From contig JAUVAE010000038.1 of assembly GCA_030591905.1 (NCBI GenBank), positions 1 to 6,626 of the forward strand: 6,626 nt of DNA. The letters run 5' to 3'. Shown one piece after another: positions 1-5,522 of this stretch. The DNA comes from Candidatus Komeilibacteria bacterium (GTDB taxonomy: Bacteria > Patescibacteriota > Patescibacteriia > UBA1558 > S5-K13). The stretch's first letter is position 1. The number at the start of each line of letters is the position of its first letter. The notes below the pieces were generated by a model. That model worked only from the letters and a program-made list of their open reading frames with translations. It searched no databases and was not told the origin of the DNA. The translations under genes were made by a program, and so were the position numbers.

Positions 1-195
1 ACCAAAATTAACAGCAAAAAGATCTACTAACAATCCAGCTCCAACAATAATCAAAGAATAATTAATATTTTCAAAAAATAATAAATAGATTAAAAATAAA
101 AGTAATAAATTAACTCTAATATTTTTTAAATATAAACTAAATTGTAATATCGTAAATATAAATGTTAAAAAAATTATTAGTATCTTCTTTTTCAT
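1..195 (-). CDS. mreD: MreD, rod-shape-determining membrane protein (N-terminal part, cut by window edge)
   Basis: An open frame starts at ATG 195-193 and runs uninterrupted for 65 codons to the window edge, so only the N-terminus is seen. The peptide begins MKKKILIIFLTFIF and is almost wholly hydrophobic: about residues 4-20 and 30-42 look like membrane segments, followed by a glycine-containing stretch IIVGAGLLVDLF. This fits MreD, a small multi-pass inner-membrane protein that works with MreC and MreB in the elongasome for lateral wall synthesis. The identification rests on hydrophobicity plus its place directly downstream of mreB and mreC; there is no diagnostic motif. No spaced Shine-Dalgarno site is visible (an AGG abuts the ATG). 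The start codon lies inside a strong inverted repeat (191-277). The 246-nt gap from mreC is unusual, because mreC and mreD commonly touch or overlap. Confidence 0.75.
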   Translation of the reverse strand, partial: MKKKILIIFLTFIFTILQFSLYLKNIRVNLLLLFLIYLLFFENINYSLIIVGAGLLVDLFAVNFG

Positions 196-277
196 CCTGT
201 TAAATATTATTAATAAAACTGAAAAAATATTTTTTATTCATCCTTATTAAGATTAATAATCCATTTAACAGGATGAA
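191..277 (-). promoter_or_regulatory. Long hairpin covering the mreD start codon
   Basis: Bases 191-205 are a perfect 15-bp inverted repeat of 263-277. After a 2-nt bulge (261-262), nine more pairs follow (206-214 with 252-260), giving a 24-bp stem around a 37-nt loop. In the minus-strand transcript the 3' arm contains the mreD ATG and the AGG before it. The loop holds a second AGGATGAA (237-244) that can pair with the same 5' arm (271-277), so two mutually exclusive structures are possible. Inference: it may control mreD translation, or be a remnant of a repeat insertion. No U-run follows, so it is not a standard terminator. Confidence 0.55.
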
Positions 278-284
278 TAAAATT

Positions 285-441
285 GATCTATTATTTAATG
301 ATTTTTCGTAACGAAACGAGAAAATTTTAAGCGAAAATTATAAAGGACGAGGAAACTCATATGGAATATAAGTGATGAGTTCTAAATAATTTGTAGCTAA
401 AATTTTAAGTTGCAGTAGAAAAAATCATTAAACAATAGATC
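285..441. repeat. 157-bp imperfect palindrome (MITE-like or structured RNA) after mreC
   Basis: The outer arms, 285-306 and 420-441, are inverted repeats: gatctatt pairs with aatagatc, then after one mismatch 13 more bases pair (294-306 with 420-432). Inside, AAAATTTTAAG occurs at 321-331 and 399-409 within arms that still match imperfectly, and the tip is aactcat (354-360) facing atgagtt (375-381). The whole stretch can therefore fold back on itself. The right end lies directly against the mreC stop codon (442-444). I see no coding frame. It resembles a non-autonomous miniature inverted-repeat element or a folded 3' UTR. Copy number elsewhere in the genome cannot be seen from this window. 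Confidence 0.6.
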
Positions 442-1236
442 TTAGTCCAAAATTATAGAAACAAAATTCACTACCTGATAATCTACTAAAGAATAAACTA
501 CTGCTGTTTTAAAAAAATCTCCATCTTCAAAAAAAATTTCTTTAACCTGTCCGATAACGAGATCTTTAGGTATTTTTTCTTCTAATCCTGCTGTGACTAC
601 AATATCTCCAGCCTCAATATCAATATCAGGGGGTATATAATCCATTTGTAAACCATAATCTATATCACCTTTAATAATACCGTTAACTCGATCATGACCT
701 TGTATTGTCGCAGTTATTAGACTATTTTTATTTGACAATAATAGAATATCAGACGACCAATCATTTACTTTTATAACCTTACCAATTATTATTCCCGAAC
801 CAAAAACTACTGGCATCCCCACATCAATTCCATTTTTACTCCCCCTATTAATAACTAATAGGCTATCACCTTCTAAATAAAATCCTGAAACCACTTCTGC
901 TAAAACTAATTTTTTTTCTATTGTTTCAAAATAATTCAATTCTTGTTTTAGAACCAAATTTTCTTTTTCTAATTTTTTTATATAACTAGCATCAATAACA
1001 TAATCAATTAATCTATTTTTAAGATCATCATCCTCTTTTTTTATTTCATCATAATGAGTTATAACATAAAAATAGGTTCTAGAATTTCTACTTATATTAT
1101 AAATTTGCTTTCTAATTGGATTCAAACCCTTAACAATTAATCCTTCTAGAGGAGATATAATTTTAGAATAATGAAGAACAATAATTAAAAAACCAATAAA
1201 TAATAACAAAAACAAATTTTTCTTTTTAAGTATCAT
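442..1236 (-). CDS. mreC: MreC, rod-shape-determining protein
   Basis: MreC is the bitopic membrane protein that links cytoplasmic MreB to the periplasmic wall-synthesis machinery (MreD, PBP2, RodA). From ATG 1236 it has 264 residues. A lysine-rich start (MILKKKN) leads into one membrane segment at about residues 7-24, then SPLEGLI. A charged helical, coiled-coil-like stretch covers about 60-107, and the beta-rich MreC domain runs to the end, with NRGSKNGIDVGMPVV, GSGIIIGKV, MDYIPPDIDIEAGD and IVVTAGLEEKIPKDLVIGQV. The order and length fit the family. The frame stays open upstream to a GTG at 1275 (13 more residues), but that extension reads through the repeat-like spacer and would sit ahead of the natural lysine-plus-membrane start, so I prefer 1236. 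Neither start has a good ribosome binding site. mreB lies just upstream and mreD downstream. Confidence 0.93.
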   Translation of the reverse strand: MILKKKNLFLLLFIGFLIIVLHYSKIISPLEGLIVKGLNPIRKQIYNISRNSRTYFYVITHYDEIKKEDDDLKNRLIDYVIDASYIKKLEKENLVLKQELNYFETIEKKLVLAEVVSGFYLEGDSLLVINRGSKNGIDVGMPVVFGSGIIIGKVIKVNDWSSDILLLSNKNSLITATIQGHDRVNGIIKGDIDYGLQMDYIPPDIDIEAGDIVVTAGLEEKIPKDLVIGQVKEIFFEDGDFFKTAVVYSLVDYQVVNFVSIILD

Positions 1237-1258
1237 AAGTATATTATTATAAAAATAA

Positions 1259-1328
1259 CGTATAATGAATAACACATAATGAATAATTTATATTCCCCTG
1301 TGCTACATATTGTTCATTACACGTTATA
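1259..1328. repeat. Weak inverted repeat in the mreB-mreC spacer
   Basis: The reverse complement of 1311-1328 reads TATAACGTGTAATGAACA. Its last 16 bases match 1269-1284 (taacacataatgaata) at 12 of 16 positions. Nearby, TTATTCATTA-type units occur twice on the minus strand (within 1259-1285). It looks like a degenerate relative of the TTATTCGTTATTC repeats at 3840-3860. It fills most of the space between the mreB stop and the favoured mreC start. Support is moderate because the sequence is low in complexity. Confidence 0.3.
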
Positions 1329-1339
1329 CCTTGCAAAGC

Positions 1340-2395
1340 TTAACTCTTATATGATTCTTCAACTGTTAGCGGCAATAATAATTCTTTTAAATTATCGAAG
1401 TCTTCTAAAACGATTCCGATGCCTCTAACAACTGTAGTTAAAGAATCATCGGCAATAATTACTGGAATTTTAGTTTCTTCATAAATTAACCTATCAAATT
1501 CCCTTAACATTGCTCCTCCACCAGATAAAACCATTCCTCTTTGATATAAATCCGAAACTAACTCTGGAGGAGTCTCCTCAACAACATCTTTAATGGCACT
1601 AATAATAGTATCAACTGATGATTGAATAGCATCTTTTATTTCGTCACTTTTTATTAGTATTTCCTTGGGCAAACCGTTCAATAAGTTTCTACCTCTTACT
1701 TTGTTTTTGATTGGTTTATTTAAACTCATTACCGTGCCAATACTCTTTTTTATCTGTTCAGCAGATTCTTCTCCTAAAAACATATTGTACTTTTCTCTAA
1801 CATAATTAATAATATCACTATCAAACTTTTCACCTGCTACATTTAAGGATTTCCAAGTTACAATACCTCCCAAAGAAATAACACTTATTTCTGTTTTACC
1901 CCCACCTATCTCAACTATCATATTTCCATTTGGTTCTTGAATAGGTAAACGAGCTCCGATAGCTGAAGCAATTGGCTGTTCAACTAAAAATACTTCTCGA
2001 GCACCAGCACTCATTGCTACATCTTCCACAGCCTTTCTTTCAACTTCTGTAATATCTAATGGTACAGCTATAATAATTCTAGGACGAGGAACTAAAGAAA
2101 AAGACTCTCTATGAATTTTTTCAATAAAATATCTCATCATTTTTTCTGTCACTTCAAAATCAGAAATAATACCATTTCTCAAAGGTCGCACAACTAAAAT
2201 ATGACCAGGAGTTTTACCAAGCATTCTTTTAGCATCTTCACCTACTGATAAAATTTGGTCTGTTCTGGTATTAATTGCTACCACTGAGGGTTCGTTGATA
2301 ATAATGCCTTTATCTTTAACATAAACTAAAGTATTAGAAGTACCCAAATCAACAGCAATATCTTTTGAAAATTTTCCAAATAATTTATTAAACAT
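1340..2395 (-). CDS. mreB: MreB, actin-like cell-shape protein with altered ATPase residues
   Basis: MreB is a bacterial actin that polymerises on the inner membrane and directs elongation. It has 351 residues, a normal length. The phosphate-1 loop DLGTSNT is at 16-22, INEPSVVA at 33-40, and the adenosine motif VLSGGGAML at 289-297. GIISDFEVTEKMMRYFI (75-91) and the C-terminal VRGIGIVLE (323-331) also fit MreB. Three usually invariant active-site positions differ. The EEP motif is EQP (139-141), and the phosphate-2 loop, normally DIGGGTTE, reads EIGGGKTE (162-169), so Asp is Glu and the first Thr is Lys. I re-read these codons on the minus strand and they hold. The frame is intact and the surrounding motifs are conserved, so this is not a decaying gene. 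The start follows from the usual MFxxLFGxxSxDIAxDLGT beginning; no Shine-Dalgarno site is visible and a repeat (2408-2468) sits 12 nt upstream. Confidence 0.96.
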   Translation of the reverse strand: MFNKLFGKFSKDIAVDLGTSNTLVYVKDKGIIINEPSVVAINTRTDQILSVGEDAKRMLGKTPGHILVVRPLRNGIISDFEVTEKMMRYFIEKIHRESFSLVPRPRIIIAVPLDITEVERKAVEDVAMSAGAREVFLVEQPIASAIGARLPIQEPNGNMIVEIGGGKTEISVISLGGIVTWKSLNVAGEKFDSDIINYVREKYNMFLGEESAEQIKKSIGTVMSLNKPIKNKVRGRNLLNGLPKEILIKSDEIKDAIQSSVDTIISAIKDVVEETPPELVSDLYQRGMVLSGGGAMLREFDRLIYEETKIPVIIADDSLTTVVRGIGIVLEDFDNLKELLLPLTVEESYKS

Positions 2396-2407
2396 AGAAT
2401 TAGTTAC

Positions 2408-2468
2408 AAGTTTAAAGTTGAAAGTTGCAAGTTTTTTCTTTTAACTTGAAACTCGTGACTTGAAACTT
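2408..2468. repeat. AAGTTGAAAGTT-type imperfect palindrome just ahead of mreB
   Basis: The outer ends aagttt (2408-2413) and aaactt (2463-2468) are complementary, as are the inner caagtt (2428-2433) and aacttg (2443-2448) around a T-rich loop. The arms between are partly complementary. The right arm holds acttgaaac twice (2444-2452, 2458-2466). The 12-mer aagttgaaagtt (2415-2426) recurs exactly at 6091-6102, ahead of frr. Here the element ends 12 nt from the mreB ATG, where a ribosome binding site would be expected but none is seen. The rest of this spacer (2469-2522) is plain AT-rich sequence. Confidence 0.5.
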
Positions 2469-2522
2469 ATTTACTTATTTATAATTTCTTTTCAATAATT
2501 TATATCTTATATCTCATATTTT

Positions 2523-2550
2523 CCGTAATTCATAATTCGTAATTCGTATT
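2523..2550. repeat. CGTAATTC-type repeat directly after the proS stop codon
   Basis: Three CGTAATTC-like units stand in tandem (ccgtaattc, ataattc, gtaattc) and end in gtatt, 3 nt from the proS stop codon at 2554-2556. The 28-bp unit matches 5493-5520, after frr, at 26 of 28 positions. Its first 23 bases are the exact reverse complement of 3799-3821. This copy has a single arm only, with no matching partner nearby. Confidence 0.6.
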
Positions 2551-2553
2551 TTT

Positions 2554-3783
2554 CTATTTTTTTAAAATCTCAATCACCTCTTCAATGCTATAAACTTTAA
2601 TATTATCCTCATTCCTCATTTTAAGCTCTACTTTATCGCCTAATTTATCACTTAAAACTAAACGATACGGAATTCCTATTAAATCAGCATCTTTTAACTT
2701 AATTCCAGCACTAATCTCTCGGTCATCATATATTACTTCAATTTTATCATTTTGTAAAATTTGATATAGCTTATCATCCTGTTTCTTTCTCAAATCTATT
2801 AAATGAACTTTGTAAGGGGCTACTGTTTCTGGCCAAATAATTCCCCTATCATCTGCTAAAACTTCTACAATAGTACCCATTAAACGACCTAAACCAATCC
2901 CATAAGAACCCATAACAACTAACTCTTCTTTTCCCTCTTTATTTGTATACTTTAAATCAAAAGGATCTGAAAATTTAGTTCCTAAAGAAAAAATATTACC
3001 AACTTCTACAGCCTTTTTTTCAACTAAATTCTTTTTATTTAAACCCAAGTCTTTCAAGACTTCATCTGTATTAACCTCTTTATTGACAGCAATGCCCTTC
3101 TTCTCGTCAACATATATTATATCTTCACCAGCCTCAGTTAAAGTTTGAAATTCATGAGAAAACTTGGAAAAAGATCCACCAGAAGCAAAGGTTAAATAGG
3201 TTAAATCACCAATACCAGCTCTCTTAAAAATATTCTGGTAAGCTTGTTTGGCTTTTTCATAAAATTCATTATGTTCTGTTTCATCTTTAGAAAAAGAATA
3301 AAGAGCTTTCCAATAAAATTCTCTACTTCTAAAGATGCCAGATTTACTTCGAGCTTCATTTCTAAAAATAGTTTTAAAATCATAGGGATATACTGGTAAA
3401 TCTTTATATGAATTAATATATTGTTTTAAAATATTAGAATAAGCTTCTTCATTAGTAAAAGATAACCCTACTTCAGTACCATTCTTTAATTTTGTTTTAA
3501 ACCAATTATTAACAATATTATCATCCCATCTATTTGATTTTTCCCACACTTCTTTATTTTGAAAAACAGAAGTTCTCATTTCTGTGCCACCAATAGCATT
3601 CATTTCTTCTCTAATAATCCCTTCAATCTTATTAAGCACTCTTAATCCTAATGGTAAAAAAGAATAGACTCCAGCCATTTCTTTGTAAATATAACCACCT
3701 CGAATTAAAAGCTGAGCATTTAAACTAACTTCATCTTTAGGTGATTCCTTTAAAGTGTGAGTAAATAATTGTGATTGTCGCAT
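2554..3783 (-). CDS. proS: Prolyl-tRNA synthetase, short form lacking the editing insertion
   Basis: This class II aminoacyl-tRNA synthetase charges tRNA-Pro with proline. The 409 residues begin MRQSQLFTHTLKE, the usual ProRS start. Motif 1 region GVYSFLPLGLRVL is at 38-50, motif 2 FRNEARSKSGIFRSREF at 140-156 and motif 3 GSYGIGLGRLMG at 292-303. An anticodon-binding domain covers about 322-409 (APYKVHLIDL, DDREISAGIKLKDADLIGIPYRLV). Only about 65 residues separate SHEFQ (209-213) from motif 3. The roughly 180-residue INS editing domain of the long bacterial enzyme (about 570 aa) is therefore absent, so cis-editing of Ala-tRNA-Pro is not expected. The motif 2 tail reads WKALYSF where MKDAYSF or MKDLYSF is usual, so a conserved Asp is Ala. 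rseP-proS is a common neighbourhood. No Shine-Dalgarno site is visible before the ATG. Confidence 0.96.
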   Translation of the reverse strand: MRQSQLFTHTLKESPKDEVSLNAQLLIRGGYIYKEMAGVYSFLPLGLRVLNKIEGIIREEMNAIGGTEMRTSVFQNKEVWEKSNRWDDNIVNNWFKTKLKNGTEVGLSFTNEEAYSNILKQYINSYKDLPVYPYDFKTIFRNEARSKSGIFRSREFYWKALYSFSKDETEHNEFYEKAKQAYQNIFKRAGIGDLTYLTFASGGSFSKFSHEFQTLTEAGEDIIYVDEKKGIAVNKEVNTDEVLKDLGLNKKNLVEKKAVEVGNIFSLGTKFSDPFDLKYTNKEGKEELVVMGSYGIGLGRLMGTIVEVLADDRGIIWPETVAPYKVHLIDLRKKQDDKLYQILQNDKIEVIYDDREISAGIKLKDADLIGIPYRLVLSDKLGDKVELKMRNEDNIKVYSIEEVIEILKK

Positions 3784-3798
3784 AAAATTATGAGTTGT

Positions 3799-3853
3799 GA
3801 ATTACGAATTATGAATTACGGACAATGCCCCCGTAATTCGTTATTCGTTATTC
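3799..3853. repeat. CGTAATTC-type palindrome between proS and the 94-aa gene
   Basis: The left arm 3799-3821 and right arm 3831-3853 are 23-bp inverted repeats with three mismatches, separated by 9 nt. The right side continues as ttattcgttattcgttattc (3841-3860), reaching the stop codon of the 94-aa gene at 3861. The left arm is the exact reverse complement of 2523-2545. In the minus-strand RNA this would be a 20-plus-pair hairpin directly after the stop codon. No clear U-run follows, so terminator function is uncertain. Confidence 0.65.
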
Positions 3854-3860
3854 GTTATTC

Positions 3861-4145
3861 TTATTTATTGTATTTAACTATTAAATTAATTATCCTCTTA
3901 GCTTCTTGCTTAACTATTTCTTCGTCATAGTCTCCACTATGAGCTGTCTGTCCTTTATAAGAAACTTTTTTTTGATCTAAGTGGATCTTGAAAGTGTAAA
4001 TATCATCTTCATTACTGATATATAAATGCCATCTCGGATAAAAACTTATATTAGAAACCGGTCTAATATAACTTTTTTGATCTTTGGGATGTAGTCTGTA
4101 ACCACAATTCCGTAAGATATCCACAATATTACGCTTTAAACTCAT
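3861..4145 (-). CDS. Conserved-looking 94-residue protein of unknown function
   Basis: I cannot assign a function. From ATG 4145 the product is 94 residues, soluble, with no signal peptide or membrane segment. An N-terminal helix (MSLKRNIVDILRNCGY) leads to HPKD (19-22), then alternating strand-like stretches including FYPRWHLYI (35-43) and YTFKIHLDQKK (50-60). A polar block with TAHSGDY (67-73) and a C-terminal helix EEIVKQEAKRIINLIV follow. The histidine-rich motifs are the sort that stay conserved, and I recall similar small proteins in Patescibacteria, but this is memory and not a search. The frame also opens at ATG 4163 (6 more residues). I choose 4145 because AAGG (4154-4151) lies 5 nt before it. 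It sits between rseP and proS, separated from both by repeat elements. Confidence 0.75.
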   Translation of the reverse strand: MSLKRNIVDILRNCGYRLHPKDQKSYIRPVSNISFYPRWHLYISNEDDIYTFKIHLDQKKVSYKGQTAHSGDYDEEIVKQEAKRIINLIVKYNK

Positions 4146-4150
4146 TTTAA

Positions 4151-4154
4151 CCTT
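4151..4154 (-). promoter_or_regulatory. Shine-Dalgarno site selecting the start of the 94-aa gene
   Basis: On the minus strand AAGG is followed by TTAAA and then ATG at 4145, a textbook 5-nt spacing. The in-frame ATG at 4163 has only a GAGGT about 13 nt ahead. This is the clearest ribosome binding site in the window. Confidence 0.5.
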
Positions 4155-4186
4155 GAATTTCATACGTTTTGTTATTTACCTCTATT

Positions 4187-4307
4187 CCTGTCTCCCTTTC
4201 TCCCAGTCAGGAGAAAGAGACTATATGCTCGTTTAGTTCTCCTGTCCCTCTCCTGCCTGTCCCGAGCGAAGTCGTGGGAACTAGGAGAGGGATGTCCGAA
4301 GGACAGG
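4187..4307. repeat. G+C-rich double hairpin element downstream of rseP
   Basis: Two palindromes stand side by side. The first pairs 4190-4193 and 4196-4203 with 4210-4221 (12 pairs, a 2-nt bulge, loop cagtca). The second pairs tccctctcct (4245-4254) with aggagaggga (4283-4292), with cctg (4241-4244) matching cagg (4304-4307). Inside it lies cgagcgaagtcg (4263-4274), and beside it a small hairpin tgtcc-gaa-ggaca (4293-4305). The stretch is clearly richer in G+C than the surrounding sequence and shows no coding frame. It fills most of the 4164-4323 spacer. No T-run follows on either strand, so I read it as a dispersed palindromic (REP/MITE-like) repeat, not a terminator. Confidence 0.55.
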
Positions 4308-4323
4308 GTGAGGTTGAATTAAA

Positions 4324-5433
4324 TTAAAACATACTCCCAATCTTTGAAATTAATCCACCTCCGTATTTAACAACATCTTTATAAGTGATTAACACTATTA
4401 AAAGCATTAACAAAGTAAATCCAACATTATGCACAATAGCTTCTATCTTTTGATTATTTGGTTTTCGTCTTATCTTTTCAATAATTAAAAATAATATTCT
4501 TCCACCGTCTAAAGCCGGAAATGGTAAAATATTAATAACTGCTAAATTAATAGAAATTAATGCTGTAAATTGTAAAAGATATACCCATCCCATATCTAAA
4601 GCTCTACCAGCAAATACAGCTACTCCAATTGGACCAGAAATATCAGCTCCACCACTACCCCTAATTAAATTGGCAATTAAATTAACAAAAGCTAGTAAAA
4701 TTAAATAGGTAATATTAATTGTTGTTTTGAATCCTTCAATTGGTGCTCGATACCAAGGATAAGATACAATTCCACTTTTTACCAAACCAACTCCAATTAA
4801 TTTTTCATTTTCCAAATCTGGAATCTGTTCTGCTTTGACAGCAATATCTTTTTCTTCCTGACCTCTTTTGATATTAAAAATAAATTCTGCTTCCTTATTC
4901 TCTTTTAAATATTTCTGTAAAACCAAATTATCATTAAAATCATTACCATCTACTGACAAAACAATGTCTCCCGTTTCTAAACCAGCTTGATCTGCTGATG
5001 ATTCTGGATAGACCTCTATAATCTGAACTTTTTCATCAGAAACAACTGCTCCAGCTGGAACATCTCCTTCTAAAACTGCTGGTAAACCAGCAAAATAACC
5101 AATGCTTATCAAAACAAAAGCTAAAACCCAATTCATAAACACTCCAGCAAATAAAACAATAGATCTTTTCCATACCGGCTGATTAGCAAAAGAATCTTGA
5201 TCTTGTAAATGATCTCCCGACTCTCCTTTAATTTTTACAAAACCGCCCAAAGGGATCCAATTAATAGAATATAAAATTCCTTTTCTTTTAATACCAAACA
5301 TTCTCGGGGGAAATCCAAAACCAAATTCTTCCACACCAATACCTAATTTAATAGCCGTATAAAAATGTCCAATTTCATGGACAAAAACTATCAAACTCAA
5401 AACCAATAAAAATACTATTATTGTAACTATCAT
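4324..5433 (-). CDS. rseP: RseP-type site-2 intramembrane zinc metalloprotease with PDZ domain
   Basis: This M50-family protease cuts membrane-anchored substrates inside the membrane, such as anti-sigma factors and remnant signal peptides in characterised bacteria. It has 369 residues. The zinc-binding HEIGH is at 19-23 within the first membrane helix. GGFVKIKGE (63-71) follows, then FAGVFMNWVLAF (95-106) as a second helix. One PDZ domain covers about 135-215, with SSADQAGLETGDIVLSVDG inside it. SGPIGVA (266-272) and a helix at 284-300 precede the third zinc ligand motif NILPFPALDGGR (301-312). A last membrane helix is at about 338-350. A single PDZ domain matches the shorter Bacillus-like form, where E. 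coli RseP has two. All catalytic residues are present. The gene sits between frr and proS as in many bacteria, but without uppS, cdsA and dxr. The start places HEIGH in the usual N-terminal helix. Confidence 0.95.
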   Translation of the reverse strand: MIVTIIVFLLVLSLIVFVHEIGHFYTAIKLGIGVEEFGFGFPPRMFGIKRKGILYSINWIPLGGFVKIKGESGDHLQDQDSFANQPVWKRSIVLFAGVFMNWVLAFVLISIGYFAGLPAVLEGDVPAGAVVSDEKVQIIEVYPESSADQAGLETGDIVLSVDGNDFNDNLVLQKYLKENKEAEFIFNIKRGQEEKDIAVKAEQIPDLENEKLIGVGLVKSGIVSYPWYRAPIEGFKTTINITYLILLAFVNLIANLIRGSGGADISGPIGVAVFAGRALDMGWVYLLQFTALISINLAVINILPFPALDGGRILFLIIEKIRRKPNNQKIEAIVHNVGFTLLMLLIVLITYKDVVKYGGGLISKIGSMF

Positions 5434-5492
5434 TTATTTTTTAATCTTTTTAATTTTTAATTTTACCTTTTTCATCTAAAATATTTTTTAAT

Positions 5493-5520
5493 CCGTAATT
5501 CATACTCCGTAATTCGTATT
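5493..5520. repeat. CGTAATTC-type repeat directly after the frr stop codon
   Basis: This 28-bp copy (ccgtaattcatactccgtaa, then ttcgtatt) differs from 2523-2550 at only two positions. It lies 2 nt from the frr stop codon (5523-5525), in the same orientation relative to the gene as the copy after proS. The rest of the rseP-frr spacer (5434-5492) is T/A-rich with no other structure that I can support. Confidence 0.6.
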
Positions 5521-5522
5521 CT

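Noticed and set aside
1237..1275. GTG-initiated extension of mreC by 13 residues
   Set aside because: It reads through repeat-like spacer sequence, has no suitably spaced ribosome binding site, and the ATG at 1236 gives a typical MreC beginning.
2469..2522. mreB promoter in the AT-rich spacer (TATAA-like stretches)
   Set aside because: Many TATA-like words occur by chance at this base composition, and no -35 box at the right spacing could be paired with one.
3201..3383. 60-codon open frame inside proS
   Set aside because: It lies in another frame within the well-supported motif 2 region of proS and has no family features; it is a shadow frame.
3785..3860. CRISPR-like array from the repeated ttattcg and gtaattc units
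   Set aside because: The units are 6-8 bp with no unique spacers of regular length and they form a simple palindrome; no cas gene is nearby.
3861..4145. HicA-type toxin
   Set aside because: There is a faint similarity around GYRLHPKDQKSYIRP, but the GSH catalytic motif and an adjacent HicB antitoxin are absent.
4146..4163. Longer start for the 94-aa gene at ATG 4163
   Set aside because: The ATG at 4145 has AAGG at 5-nt spacing; the upstream ATG has only a poorly spaced GAGGT.
4187..4307. Rho-independent terminator after rseP
   Set aside because: The hairpins are strong but no T-run follows on the transcribed strand.
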